Notes: generated by a model not told the origin, from the letters alone. Positions 16,762-26,206 are shown, counted from the first letter of the stretch. The stretch is 39,764 bases of DNA from an uncultured Blautia sp. (GCA_900542045.1 UQMI01000034.1:1-39764), one strand, 5' to 3'. Numbers and translations are program-made.

Positions 16762-17625
16762 CTATTTCACATGCTGGTGTGTAAACAAATGATCCTGGCA
16801 ATATTCATAATTGCCGTTGCATTTCGAACAGAACCGGAATTCCAGATGTTCCCCGTCCAGCTCTGTTCTTCCACAAATTGCGCATTTGTGCTTGGTAACT
16901 CCGTTTCCACCAACCTGACTCCTTGACATCGCTTTCTGAAATTCGCGCCTGCGCTTTACCTCCCTGGGACGTACACGATTCAGATTCCTTGTAGCCAAAA
17001 AGAAAATCAGCACATTCAGCAGCGAGGCAAGAATCGGAACGATCATCATCCAAAGGCCGGCACGCACATACGTAACCACATCATATACCAAAAGCGCCAC
17101 ATCCAGATAAGCCAGCCATTTGATCCGGATAGGAATCACAAAATACAGCAGAACCTGCATATCCGGATAAGAAATGGCAAAAGCCAGGAAAATAGACAAA
17201 CTGATGTAATACGTGGAAAAGAAAGACCCCACGCCGATCACAACTCCTCCGGCAGTTACAAAACCACCGCAGATAAAGTACAGCACAAACGCTCCGATCA
17301 CTGTGAAGAACAGTCCGGAAAAAATAAACAGCGTATAACGGAAAGTTCCCCAGGTACGCTCCAGGGTCGTACCCAGAGAATAATAAAACAATAACATAAT
17401 AATAGTAAATAATCCAAGACTTCCCGGCGGGATCAGCACCCAGGAAATCAGTCTCCATACCTGTCCCTGCAGGATCAGGCCGGGTTCCAGCCTAAGATAC
17501 GACAGCAGCTCCGGACGTACAAACTGCAGGACATATCCCACTACATAGCACAAAATAATATAAAGGGTCAGATTGGAAATTCCAAATCTGCCGTATTTTC
17601 GTTCCAGCTTGTTGATCAATCTCAT
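16762..17625 (-). CDS. Rhomboid-like membrane protein with C-terminal zinc ribbon
   Basis: A 287-residue integral membrane protein with about six helices between residues 18 and 220, resembling rhomboid/DUF1751 folds (QVWRLISWVLIPPGSLGL, IRIKWLAYLDVAL). No GxSG catalytic serine motif is seen, so it is probably not a protease. The C-terminal tail carries CAICGRTELDG and CSKCNGNYEYC, two CxxC pairs expected to bind zinc. The start at 17625 follows GGAGG. It sits between corA and pyk in one direction. Function unknown. Confidence 0.8.
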   Translation of the reverse strand: MRLINKLERKYGRFGISNLTLYIILCYVVGYVLQFVRPELLSYLRLEPGLILQGQVWRLISWVLIPPGSLGLFTIIMLLFYYSLGTTLERTWGTFRYTLFIFSGLFFTVIGAFVLYFICGGFVTAGGVVIGVGSFFSTYYISLSIFLAFAISYPDMQVLLYFVIPIRIKWLAYLDVALLVYDVVTYVRAGLWMMIVPILASLLNVLIFFLATRNLNRVRPREVKRRREFQKAMSRSQVGGNGVTKHKCAICGRTELDGEHLEFRFCSKCNGNYEYCQDHLFTHQHVK

Positions 17626-17727
17626 AGTATCCTCCATTTTTCTTTTTCCTGCCGGATACCTGGCACTCTTCTGCCCCTTCCCGGTTGCTGTCATGCGCTT
17701 TTGGTATCTCTCAGTCTGCGGATCTGT

Positions 17728-18681
17728 TTATTTGAAAAATTTGCTTTTTGACAGAATCAGCGCCGCCACCAGACTCAGCAGCAGGGAAAACAGGATGATC
17801 ACAAGAAATCCCAGATTGCTGGATGCCATGGGCATTCCCGCAATATCCACATTCATACCGTACGCACTGAACACAATCGTTGGAATGGACATAACGATGG
17901 TGATAATGGATAACACCTTCATGACAATATTCAGGTTATTGGAAATTACAGAAGCAAAGGCATCCATGGTTCCGCTTAAGATACCGCTGTAGATGTTGGC
18001 CATTTCAATAGCCTGCTTGTTCTCTATGATAACATCTTCCAGCAGTTCTGTATCCTCGGGATATTTCTTAATGGTGTCCACCTTCAAAAGCTTTTCCAGC
18101 ACCACTTCATTCGAACGCAGAGAAGTCGTAAAATACACCAGGGATTTCTCAAGTTCCAGCAGCTCGATCAGTTCCTGATTCCGTGTGGACCGGTGCAGTT
18201 TTTCTTCCACCTGCTCGCTTTTCTTATCAATAATACGCAGATACCGCAGATACATGCTGGCATTCCGGTACAGGATCTGCAGGATAAAACGGGTCTTCAT
18301 ATAAGTATAGAAATTCCGTACACGACCTTCCATAAACCGGGTCAGCACCTGTGTGTCTTCCAGGCAGATGGTAAAAATAACCTTATCGGTCACAATAATG
18401 CCGAGAGGGATGGTTCCATACCAGTCTTTTTCATTTCGCTCTTCTATCATGGGGATATCCACCAGGATCAGTGTGTAGTTGTCTTCCACTTCGATACGGG
18501 AACGTTCTTCCTCATCCAGAGGGGCACGCAGATCATCCACTTCGATCTGAAACTGTTCCGAAAGTTCAAAGATCTCCGTTGCCGTGGGATTCGTCAATGC
18601 GATCCAGCATCCATCTACCGGTTCGTCCACCTGATGGATCGCACCATCTACTGTTTTAAAAATTCTTACCACTTTCCACAC
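17728..18681 (-). CDS. CorA-family divalent cation transporter
   Basis: A 317-residue CorA-family channel for Mg2+ or related ions. It has a long alpha/beta cytoplasmic domain, then two C-terminal helices with the pore motif YGMN (SAYGMNVDIAGMP) between them and a basic tail. The start is uncertain: a GTG at 18681 sits very close to the GAAGGG site, and a GTG at 18672 has better spacing. A consensus promoter lies upstream. It may be the first gene of a corA-rhomboid-pyk-lysA transcript. Confidence 0.92.
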   Translation of the reverse strand: MWKVVRIFKTVDGAIHQVDEPVDGCWIALTNPTATEIFELSEQFQIEVDDLRAPLDEEERSRIEVEDNYTLILVDIPMIEERNEKDWYGTIPLGIIVTDKVIFTICLEDTQVLTRFMEGRVRNFYTYMKTRFILQILYRNASMYLRYLRIIDKKSEQVEEKLHRSTRNQELIELLELEKSLVYFTTSLRSNEVVLEKLLKVDTIKKYPEDTELLEDVIIENKQAIEMANIYSGILSGTMDAFASVISNNLNIVMKVLSIITIVMSIPTIVFSAYGMNVDIAGMPMASSNLGFLVIILFSLLLSLVAALILSKSKFFK

Positions 18682-18731
18682 TTCCCTTCTTTTTTTATTT
18701 TTCTGCCCTGTTTAGCCAAAATACACGTTTC

Positions 18732-18760
18732 ATTATACGTACTCACTTCTGGTTTGTCAA
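18732..18760 (-). promoter_or_regulatory. Predicted sigma-A promoter for corA
   Basis: On the minus strand TTGACA, 17 bp, TATAAT: a perfect consensus. A CCGTGAA/TTCACGG hairpin (18774-18795) lies just upstream and could be an operator. Confidence 0.88.
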
Positions 18761-18828
18761 TTCCTTCAATTCCCGTGAAATAGGATATTCACGGATTTAA
18801 CACAACCTTAATATACGCAGGAATGCAG

Positions 18829-18857
18829 TTTACAAACCCCTTTTCATTCGTTATAAT
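18829..18857 (+). promoter_or_regulatory. Predicted sigma-A promoter for aroC
   Basis: TTTACA, 17 bp, perfect TATAAT. The predicted transcript begins near 18864. Confidence 0.85.
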
Positions 18858-18881
18858 GAAGACGGATTTCAGAACGCAGCA

Positions 18882-18927
18882 GATACCGGACAGATCTCTC
18901 CCGCAGGGAGAATTCCTGTCCGGTATC
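18882..18927 (+). promoter_or_regulatory. Strong stem-loop in the aroC 5' leader
   Basis: GATACCGGACAG pairs perfectly with CTGTCCGGTATC (12 bp), with an inner TCTCCC/GGGAGA hairpin. It ends 19 nt before the aroC start codon and just upstream of the ribosome binding site. No T run follows, so it is not a classical terminator; it may stabilise the mRNA or control ribosome access. Confidence 0.7.
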
Positions 18928-18946
18928 CAACAGAAAGGAAGTATTT

Positions 18947-20041
18947 ATGAACGGTTCAACATATGGAAATTTATTTCAGATCACCACCTGGGGAGAATCC
19001 CACGGAAAGGCTCTGGGGGTTGTGGTGGAAGGAGTTCCCGCAGGACTTTCTCTCACAGAGGAAGACATCCAGAAATATCTGGACAGACGCAGGCCGGGCC
19101 AGAGCCGGTATACCACTGCCCGCAAAGAAGGAGATCTGGTGGAGATCCTCTCCGGGACCTTTGAAGGCCGCACCACAGGCACTCCCATCTCTCTCCTTGT
19201 GAGAAATATGGACCAGCGTTCCCGGGACTACGGCAATCTGGCCACCTGTTACCGTCCCGGCCATGCTGACTACACCTACGATGCCAAATACGGCTTCCGG
19301 GACTACCGCGGCGGCGGCCGTTCTTCCGGAAGAGAGACCATCGGCCGGGTGGCAGCCGGCGCCATTGCCGCCAGGATTCTGGAGGAGCTGGGGATCACTC
19401 TGTGTACCTTTACTTCTTCCATCGGTCCCATAGCAGCCACCTCTTTTGACAAGGCGGAGATTTCCCGGAATCCTCTGTATATGCCTGACGCCGATGCTTC
19501 CGCCCAGGCCCAGAAATATCTGGAGGACTGCATGAAACAGCTGGATTCTTCCGGCGGCACCATCACCTGTATCGTGGAAGGCGTCCCTGCCGGTTTGGGG
19601 GATCCGGTCTTTGAAAAACTGGATGCCCGTCTGGCCAAAGCCGTCATGTCCATCGGGGCCGTCAAGGCCGTAGAGATCGGCGACGGCACTGCCGCAGCCC
19701 TTTCCACCGGTTCCCGGAATAACGATCCTTTCTGCATGAAGGATGGCAAACCGGCGAAAACATCGAACCATGCAGGCGGTATCCTGGGCGGCATCAGCGA
19801 CGGCTCTCCCATTTGCCTGAAGGCTACAGTCAAACCAACTGCCTCCATCAGCCAGGAACAGCAGACGATCACCCAGGACGGAGAAGAAATCACTCTGTCC
19901 ATCCACGGCCGTCATGACCCGGTCATCGTACCAAGGGCTGTAGTGGTGGTGGAATCCATGTGTGCCATCACTCTTGTGGATGCACTGTTCTGCAACATGA
20001 GCGCCCGGATGGACCGCATCCGTGAATTTTACCGAAAATAA
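18947..20041 (+). CDS. aroC: Chorismate synthase
   Basis: Converts 5-enolpyruvylshikimate 3-phosphate to chorismate with reduced FMN, the last common step of aromatic amino acid synthesis. The 364 residues include TWGESHGKALG, RRRPGQSRYTT, DYRGGGRSSGRET and the C-terminal GRHDPVIVPRAVVVVE motif, in the expected order. The start follows AAAGGAAG. It is a single gene with its own promoter and terminator and is not near other aro genes in this window. Confidence 0.97.
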   Translation: MNGSTYGNLFQITTWGESHGKALGVVVEGVPAGLSLTEEDIQKYLDRRRPGQSRYTTARKEGDLVEILSGTFEGRTTGTPISLLVRNMDQRSRDYGNLATCYRPGHADYTYDAKYGFRDYRGGGRSSGRETIGRVAAGAIAARILEELGITLCTFTSSIGPIAATSFDKAEISRNPLYMPDADASAQAQKYLEDCMKQLDSSGGTITCIVEGVPAGLGDPVFEKLDARLAKAVMSIGAVKAVEIGDGTAAALSTGSRNNDPFCMKDGKPAKTSNHAGGILGGISDGSPICLKATVKPTASISQEQQTITQDGEEITLSIHGRHDPVIVPRAVVVVESMCAITLVDALFCNMSARMDRIREFYRK

Positions 20042-20058
20042 TCCTTTTGGGATGATAA

Positions 20059-20086
20059 AGAATCCTGCCTCGCAGGATTCTCCGCA
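20059..20086 (-). repeat. Dispersed palindromic element, copy 2 (AGAATCCTGC type)
   Basis: AGAATCCTGC/GCAGGATTCT with a 3-nt loop, 18 bp after the aroC stop. In this copy the CGGAG flank lies on the other side, so it is inverted relative to copies 1 and 3. Confidence 0.85.
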
Positions 20087-20091
20087 TAGAA

Positions 20092-20174
20092 AAAGACCTG
20101 GCATCTCATACCCCCGCCGGACAATGGGTCTGGCTTGGAGCGGCGCAATGAGAATGCCGGTCTTTCTTTTTTTC
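20092..20174 (+). terminator. Terminator of aroC
   Basis: AAAGACCTGGCATCTCAT pairs, with small bulges, with ATGAGAATGCCGGTCTTT, followed by CTTTTTTT. A second hairpin (CCTTCAGAG/CTCTGAAGG, about 20179-20213) follows. Confidence 0.75.
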
Positions 20175-20264
20175 GTCCTTCAGAGCAGCCTCCCACTGGA
20201 TACTCTGAAGGGCGGAACTTATTTTGTTCTCTGCAGCCGGCTTTTTCCGGACCGCAAAAGATCT

Positions 20265-21338
20265 TTAATCTTCTTCCTCTGCTTCTACTTTGCAGATCTG
20301 GATGCAATTGGGGGTCTCCACCTTCATGGGTCTGCCCTTCATCACCAGAATATTTTTTTCATAATCTACTCGGAAAGTAGTGATACTGTTGCTGGCATGG
20401 TTCACAACAGCAATGTGCTGATTATCCGGAAAGATTGCCAGATCCTTGGGATACTCGCCGCTGATGGGAAGTACAAACTTCTTCTCCAGCAGTCCATCTG
20501 CCTGTACCTCGTACATGGCAACCGTATCATCTCCTGCTGTGGAGCAGAACAGATGCTTGCCGTCCGGAGCCAGTGCCAGACCGGAAGCCGCGTCATGGAT
20601 CTTGTCTGCGGCCCCCTTTTCGGAAAGAGTAGATACCGTCTGTAAAAGCTCAAAGGTGGGATTCTTTCCCTCTCCGTTATAACTGTACACGTTGATCTCA
20701 TTGCTCAATTCAAACAGCAGATAGGCAAATTTTCCATCGGCGCTGAACCGGATGATCCGGGGGCCGCTTTCCCGCTCGCAGCGCAGGATATCCACCAGCT
20801 CCAGCTTATTCCTGCGGGAATTGATCCGGTAGATCTTCACCTGATCGATGCCGTTGTCTACGGCACAGAGATACTTATTGTCCGGTGTGGGACGCACACA
20901 GTTCACGTGGGGGCGGAAATTCCGCTCGGCCACACTGCCAAGGCCCCGGTGAAAAACGCCATCCATCAGACTTCCCAGACGGCCATCTTTATGCGTGTGT
21001 ACCACTGTCACCTTGCCATCATGGTACCCTCCCACAAACAGATACTTTCCTTCGTAATCGGTGGAAAGAAAACAGCCCCGCATTCCATCAATATCCACAC
21101 TGTTGATCCTGCGCAGATTGCCGATCTTGTCTCTGGCAAAAACCGCTACGCCCTCATCTTCAATGGAATACAGGTATTTGCCGTTTTTTGAAAGTGCTAC
21201 GTGAGAAGAATTGCTGACCTGCACCTCGCATCGCTCCTGCAGTGTTCCTTCTTCCACATCCACATCGTATACATGGATCCCTTTACTCTTCCCATGTGTA
21301 TAGGTTCCAACATAAGCTACATATCTTGCCTTTCCCAT
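20265..21338 (-). CDS. Lactonase family protein (6-phosphogluconolactonase-like beta-propeller)
   Basis: A 357-residue seven-bladed beta-propeller of the Lactonase (YkgB/Pgl) family. VAYVGTYTHGKSKGIHVY at the start and the repeated blade segments (RPHVNCVRPTPDNKYLCAVD, SGLALAPDGKHLFCS, PKDLAIFPDNQHIAVVNH) are typical. Related proteins hydrolyse 6-phosphogluconolactone, but the family also contains members of unknown role. The start at 21338 lies 8 nt after GGGAGG. It stands alone, downstream of the hem operon in the same direction. Confidence 0.88.
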   Translation of the reverse strand: MGKARYVAYVGTYTHGKSKGIHVYDVDVEEGTLQERCEVQVSNSSHVALSKNGKYLYSIEDEGVAVFARDKIGNLRRINSVDIDGMRGCFLSTDYEGKYLFVGGYHDGKVTVVHTHKDGRLGSLMDGVFHRGLGSVAERNFRPHVNCVRPTPDNKYLCAVDNGIDQVKIYRINSRRNKLELVDILRCERESGPRIIRFSADGKFAYLLFELSNEINVYSYNGEGKNPTFELLQTVSTLSEKGAADKIHDAASGLALAPDGKHLFCSTAGDDTVAMYEVQADGLLEKKFVLPISGEYPKDLAIFPDNQHIAVVNHASNSITTFRVDYEKNILVMKGRPMKVETPNCIQICKVEAEEED

Positions 21339-21489
21339 TGGGACCACCTCCCGTATTTTCTATCCTATTTCAGCCGTTTACCAATCCGGAAACGTTCCTT
21401 TGTCCTGCATCATGGCTGTACAAATACACCAGGTTTATTGTATCACAAAACCCGCCGTCCTACAATCATCCTCCCAAAATACCTGCAAA

Positions 21490-22770
21490 TTATTTCTTCT
21501 GCAGATATTTTTCAAAGGCTGCCAGGGTATCGTCCAGGTCTTTCTGCTCATGGGACATGGAAAGGAACATGGCTTCAAACTGAGAAGGCGCCAGATGGAT
21601 GCCTTCGTCCAGCATAAACTTGAAATACTCTTTAAAACGCCCGGTATCCGATGTCTTGGCCGTTTCATAATTTTTTACGTTCTGGTCCGTAAAGAACAGA
21701 CAGCCCAGAGATCCCACATGGTTCATCTGCCAGGGAAGCCCGGCCTCCCGAAGCATCTTGTCCATGGTTCCATACAGATATGCGCCTTTTTCTTCCAGTC
21801 CTCTGTAGATAGACGGATCCGAGAAAAGAATCTGCAGCTGTGCCAGTCCAGCCGACATTGCCACCGGATTTCCGCTTAAAGTTCCTGCCTGGTAGACCGG
21901 TCCCACCGGAGCCACCATTTCCATGATCTCTCTTCTTCCGCCGTAGGCGCCCACCGGCATCCCTGCTCCTATGATCTTTCCGTAAGTCACCAGGTCCGGC
22001 GTCACTCCATAATAGCCGGCAGCGCCGGTAAAAGCAAGACGGAATCCGGTGATCACCTCATCAAAAATCAGCAGTGCTCCGTACTGGTCGCAGAGCTTTC
22101 GAAGCCCGGCAAGGAATCCGTCTTCCGGCGGAACCACTCCCATGTTGGCGCCCACCGGCTCCACGATCACTGCCGCCACCTGGTCTCCAGCCTGTTCCAT
22201 CAGCGTCCGGACACTGTCCAGATCATTATACACCGCAGTCATGGTATCCTGGGTGCAGCCTTTGGGAACACCGGCGCTGTCCGGCACCCCGCTTGTCATA
22301 ACGCCGGAGCCGGCGCTGACCAGCATGGCATCGGTGTGGCCGTGATAACATCCTGCAAATTTGATCACCTTATCTCTTCCGGTAAATCCTCTGGCTGTAC
22401 GAAGCGCACTCATAACTGCCTCTGTGCCGGAATTCACCATACGGATCATCTCCACATGAGGGATGTGTTCACAGATAAACTCTGCCATCTCCACTTCGAT
22501 CTCCGTGGCGCAGCCAAAGCTCAGTCCCCGTTCACAGGCTTTGACCACCTTTTCCCGTATGGCTTCTCTGTTGTGTCCCAGGATCATGGGGCCCCAGGAA
22601 CAGATATAATCAATATAGGAATTTCCATCCACGTCCCGGATACGGCAGCCGTCGGCGCTTTCCATAAACCTGGGTGCCTCCCCGATGGAACCATAGGCTC
22701 TCACCGGGCTGTTCACGCCTCCCGGAATCCTTTTTTTCGCTCTTTCAAACAATTCTTCGGATCTTGTCAT
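21490..22770 (-). CDS. hemL: Glutamate-1-semialdehyde 2,1-aminomutase
   Basis: A PLP enzyme of 426 residues converting glutamate-1-semialdehyde to 5-aminolevulinate, the second step of the C5 pathway. The signature RIPGGVNSPVRAY at the N-terminus, FDEVITGFR (PLP aspartate) and the PLP lysine in TYGKIIGAGMP are visible. It is the last gene of the hem operon; its ATG overlaps the hemB stop codon by one base, so it is translationally coupled. No strong terminator is seen before the next gene. Confidence 0.97.
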   Translation of the reverse strand: MTRSEELFERAKKRIPGGVNSPVRAYGSIGEAPRFMESADGCRIRDVDGNSYIDYICSWGPMILGHNREAIREKVVKACERGLSFGCATEIEVEMAEFICEHIPHVEMIRMVNSGTEAVMSALRTARGFTGRDKVIKFAGCYHGHTDAMLVSAGSGVMTSGVPDSAGVPKGCTQDTMTAVYNDLDSVRTLMEQAGDQVAAVIVEPVGANMGVVPPEDGFLAGLRKLCDQYGALLIFDEVITGFRLAFTGAAGYYGVTPDLVTYGKIIGAGMPVGAYGGRREIMEMVAPVGPVYQAGTLSGNPVAMSAGLAQLQILFSDPSIYRGLEEKGAYLYGTMDKMLREAGLPWQMNHVGSLGCLFFTDQNVKNYETAKTSDTGRFKEYFKFMLDEGIHLAPSQFEAMFLSMSHEQKDLDDTLAAFEKYLQKK

Positions 22771-23753
22771 CAGCCAATTCTCCCTTCATCCATGAATTTT
22801 GCCAGTTCCCTGGCAAAATAAGTCAGATAGATTTCCGCGCCTGCCCGGTAGGTGCTCACTGCCATTTCGCAGATGATTTTCTCTTCGTCAATATACCCCA
22901 TTTTGGCCGCAGCCTTTACCATGGCGTACTCCCCGCTGACGCTGTACGCAGCCACCGGCACATTGACGGTCTGATAAACCTCTGAAACGATATCCAGGTA
23001 GGAAAGAGCCGGCTTCACCATGATGATATCCGCGCCTTCTTTCACATCCTGCAGGGCCTCTTTGATTCCCTCTCTCCGGTTATGGTAATCCATCTGATAG
23101 CTTTTCCGGTCCCCAAAGGAAGGCGCAGAGCCTGCTGCTTCGCGGAAGGGTCCGTAAAATGCAGATGCATATTTGACTGCGTAAGACATGATGGGAGTGG
23201 TCTGGTAGCCATGTTCATCCAGACACCGGCGGATGGCCAGCACACGGCCGTCCATCATATCGGAAGGCGCCACCATATCCGCCCCTGCCTGTACATGGGA
23301 CAGGGCTGTTTTGGACAGCAGCTCCAGGGTCGCGTCATTTTCCACTTCATGACCGCAGAGCACACCGCAGTGTCCGTGGGAAGTATACTCGCACATGCAG
23401 ACATCTGTGATGTAATACAGATCCGGGAACTGGCGCTTTGCTTCCCGCAGAGCCCGCTGTACAATGCCGTCCTGGGCATAGGCCTGGCTGCCCACTTCAT
23501 CCTTCACATCGGGAATGCCAAACAGCATCACGCTGCTGACTCCGGCTTTTGCCACTTCTTCCAGTGCATAGGGAAGACGATCCACACTGTACCGGTACTG
23601 CCCCTCCATGGATGGGATTTCTTCCACAAGGTCCGTTCCGTCTTTCACAAACATGGGATAGATCAATGAAGATTTGTCCATCCGGGTCTCCCGCACCATT
23701 TTCCGCAATACTTCGCTGCTTCTCAAGCGGCGTCCTCTCTGAATCAGTTCCAT
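22770..23753 (-). CDS. hemB: Porphobilinogen synthase (delta-aminolevulinate dehydratase)
   Basis: Condenses two 5-aminolevulinate molecules to porphobilinogen. At 327 residues it shows the zinc-type cysteine cluster CMCEYTSHGHC and the two active-site lysines in VKYASAFYGPFR and IMVKPALSYLD. It belongs to the zinc-using rather than the magnesium-only class. The start overlaps the cobA/hemD end by 10 bp, with AAGGAAG inside that gene as its ribosome binding site. Confidence 0.97.
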   Translation of the reverse strand: MELIQRGRRLRSSEVLRKMVRETRMDKSSLIYPMFVKDGTDLVEEIPSMEGQYRYSVDRLPYALEEVAKAGVSSVMLFGIPDVKDEVGSQAYAQDGIVQRALREAKRQFPDLYYITDVCMCEYTSHGHCGVLCGHEVENDATLELLSKTALSHVQAGADMVAPSDMMDGRVLAIRRCLDEHGYQTTPIMSYAVKYASAFYGPFREAAGSAPSFGDRKSYQMDYHNRREGIKEALQDVKEGADIIMVKPALSYLDIVSEVYQTVNVPVAAYSVSGEYAMVKAAAKMGYIDEEKIICEMAVSTYRAGAEIYLTYFARELAKFMDEGRIG

Positions 23754-25261
23754 TTTTCCATACTTCCTTTCATCTGCACCACCAGATCCACAAGACTGTC
23801 CATGGTGGCTTTTTCTGCCATAAATGTTTTCATGCCGACGGCGTCTGCCGCCTCCTTCGTCTGTCTGCCAATGCAGGCCGCCGTCACCTTTGTATAATCC
23901 AGGCCCCTGGTACTCTCCACAAAGCCCCGGACGGTGGATGCGCTGGTAAACACTGCGCAGTCGATGCTGCCTTTTTCAAATTCCTGTATCTCATCGATAT
24001 AGGGCTGACTCTCATACAGTGTATCGTAGGTGGGAATGTCTTCCACCACAGCGCCTGCTTCTGTCAGCAGCCGCACCAGATTCTCATTGCCCCGGCTGGC
24101 CCTGGGGATCAGGACCTGTTCTCCGGCCTGCACCACTTTCGCCAGTGCTTCTCCCAGATGATCTCCATCATAGACCTCCGGCAGCAGATCCGGCAGCAGT
24201 CCCCGCTCTTTTAAGGCTTTCTCTGTCCCCTTGCCGATAGCTGCGATTTTTGCCTTTCCCAGACACCGGATATCTGTCCCCGCATGTACCATTTCTTCAA
24301 AGAAAACCCGCACACCTGTGGGGCTGGTGAAAACCAGCCAGCCATATTTTTCCATCTGGCCAAAGGCCTGATGCAGACGGCTCTGGTCTTCCAGCGGAAC
24401 TGTACGGATGGCGGGAAGTTCCAGCACTTCTGCTCCTTTTTGCCGGAGCTTTGCGGCCATGGAGGAGATCAGTTCCTTGGGCCTGGTCAGCAGCACTTTC
24501 CATCCTGCCAGAGGCAGTTCCTCGTACCAGGCAAAGGTATCGGCCAGCCGGCAGACTTTTCCCACTACGATAATGGCCGGCGTCTCGATCCCCTGACGCT
24601 TCACTTCTTCTTCCAGCGTAGATACCGTGGCCACGATCCGCTTCTGTCCTGCCGTTGTTCCCTTCTGCAGAATAGCCGCCGGCATATCCGGATCCATTCC
24701 TGCTGCCAGCAGATTCCGGCAGATATCACCCAGGGCAGTCACACCCATAAGGAACACCAGGGTTCCTCTGGTCCGCACCAGTGCCTCAAAGTCAATGTCA
24801 TATTCTGCATTTGCTCTCTTATGACCGGTGATGATATGCAGGGAAGAGCAGAAATCCCTGTGGGTCACCGGAATCCCGTTATAGGCCGGCACTGCCAGGG
24901 GAGAGGTCACTCCCGGCACCACTTCATAGGGAATCCCCTCTTCACACAAAAGCTCCAGCTCCTCTCCTCCCCGTCCGAACAGGAAAGGATCTCCGCCTTT
25001 GAGGCGCACCACCCGGTATCCTTTTTTTGCTTCTTCCACCAGGACCTGATTGATCTGCTCCTGGGGCATGGTATGATGGCTGGCCCTCTTTCCCACATCG
25101 ATGCAGCGCGCCTCCTGGGGGATCATGGACATGACACCCTGTCCCACCAGGCTGTCATAGACCACCACCTGCGCATTCTGCAAAACTTCCAGCCCCTTCA
25201 GGGTAAACAGGCCCCTGTCTCCCGGTCCTGCTCCCACAAGCCATACTTTTCCCTGTGCCAT
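23744..25261 (-). CDS. cobA-hemD: Bifunctional uroporphyrinogen-III C-methyltransferase / uroporphyrinogen-III synthase
   Basis: A 505-residue fusion. Residues 1-245 are SUMT (CobA), with VGAGPGDRGLFTLKG, the VVRLKGGDPFLFGRGGEE SAM-binding segment and VPGVTSPLAVPAYNGIP. Residues about 255-490 are HemD, which closes and inverts ring D (TSPTGVRVFFEE, TSASTVRGFVE). Together they take hydroxymethylbilane through uroporphyrinogen III to precorrin-2, committing the product to siroheme/B12. The fusion is common in Clostridia. It lies 31 bp after hemC and overlaps hemB. Confidence 0.96.
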   Translation of the reverse strand: MAQGKVWLVGAGPGDRGLFTLKGLEVLQNAQVVVYDSLVGQGVMSMIPQEARCIDVGKRASHHTMPQEQINQVLVEEAKKGYRVVRLKGGDPFLFGRGGEELELLCEEGIPYEVVPGVTSPLAVPAYNGIPVTHRDFCSSLHIITGHKRANAEYDIDFEALVRTRGTLVFLMGVTALGDICRNLLAAGMDPDMPAAILQKGTTAGQKRIVATVSTLEEEVKRQGIETPAIIVVGKVCRLADTFAWYEELPLAGWKVLLTRPKELISSMAAKLRQKGAEVLELPAIRTVPLEDQSRLHQAFGQMEKYGWLVFTSPTGVRVFFEEMVHAGTDIRCLGKAKIAAIGKGTEKALKERGLLPDLLPEVYDGDHLGEALAKVVQAGEQVLIPRASRGNENLVRLLTEAGAVVEDIPTYDTLYESQPYIDEIQEFEKGSIDCAVFTSASTVRGFVESTRGLDYTKVTAACIGRQTKEAADAVGMKTFMAEKATMDSLVDLVVQMKGSMEKWN

Positions 25262-25292
25262 AGTCTGTTCTCCTTTATCTATCCTGTCTGTT

Positions 25293-26186
25293 TCACTTCT
25301 GAAACTGTTCTTTTAATTCTTTTGCCAGTGCGGCGCCCATGGCTTCCGCTTCTTCCGGTGCTCCCGTCTTATCTCCGATCAGGTATTCTCCGGTGCTCTC
25401 CTCGTAATAGAGGCCCCGCAGATACAGGCTGCCGTCCGGCCGCACCGTTCCGTGGGCAGCCACCGGCGAAGAGCAGCCTCCATCCAGATACCGGACAAAT
25501 GCCCGTTCCGCTCTGGCAGCAGCCGCCGTATCCCTGTCTTCAAAGCCCTCCAGGAAGGAATAATCTGTGCCTGCTCTTCCCTGCAGGGCCAGAATGCCCT
25601 GGCCGGCTGCCGGCAGGATCTCATCCACACTAAAATACCGGGAGATCCGGCCCTCCAACCCCAGACGCTTCAGTCCGGCCGCTGCCAGAACCAGACCGGA
25701 ATATTCCCCTGCATCCAGCTTTTTCAGTCTGGTCAGCACATTTCCCCGGACGCTTTTCACTTCCATATCGGGAAACAGCTTCCCAAGCTGCAGGATCCGG
25801 CGCAGGCTGGAACTGCCCAGCGGTTTTTCCGGATCCAGCCGGTCCGCTCCCGCCGGAAGCACCAGCACATCTCTGGGGTCCTCCCTTCTGGAAAAAGCCA
25901 GGAGCGGCAGTTCTTCACTGACCTCCATGGGCATGTCTTTCAGACTGTGCACCGACAGATGGCTGCGGCCGTCCAGAAGGGCCCGGTCCAGTTCTTTTAC
26001 AAATAATCCCTTTCCTCCCACCTGATCCAGGGTACGGTCCAGGATAATATCCCCGGTGGTCTTCATGGTCAGCAGCTCCACCTGTATCTGGGGATGCCGT
26101 TCTTCGATCCATTTTTTTACGATCTCGCTCTGTATCACCGCCAGCCGGCTCTCCCGGCTGCCGATTATGATCTTCTCTGTATCCAT
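25293..26186 (-). CDS. hemC: Hydroxymethylbilane synthase
   Basis: Polymerises four porphobilinogen units into hydroxymethylbilane. At 297 residues it has IIGSRESRLAV at the N-terminus, the VHSLKDMP active-site segment, SSSLRR, and the dipyrromethane-cofactor cysteine in LDGGCSSPVAAHG near residue 240. The start at 26186 (MDTEKIIIGSRES) is chosen because the longer frame to 26228 would overlap the previous gene with no family match. It lies 20 bp after the sirC stop. Confidence 0.96.
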   Translation of the reverse strand: MDTEKIIIGSRESRLAVIQSEIVKKWIEERHPQIQVELLTMKTTGDIILDRTLDQVGGKGLFVKELDRALLDGRSHLSVHSLKDMPMEVSEELPLLAFSRREDPRDVLVLPAGADRLDPEKPLGSSSLRRILQLGKLFPDMEVKSVRGNVLTRLKKLDAGEYSGLVLAAAGLKRLGLEGRISRYFSVDEILPAAGQGILALQGRAGTDYSFLEGFEDRDTAAAARAERAFVRYLDGGCSSPVAAHGTVRPDGSLYLRGLYYEESTGEYLIGDKTGAPEEAEAMGAALAKELKEQFQK

Positions 26187-26206
26187 ATCTCTGTTCCTGT
26201 CCTTTT

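Noticed and set aside
15448..16926. 492-residue open frame on the plus strand
   Set aside because: It is the antisense shadow of pyk and the end of the rhomboid-like gene; codon pattern and motifs belong to the minus strand.
18971..20104. 377-residue open frame on the minus strand
   Set aside because: It is antisense to aroC, which has full motifs, a promoter and a ribosome binding site.
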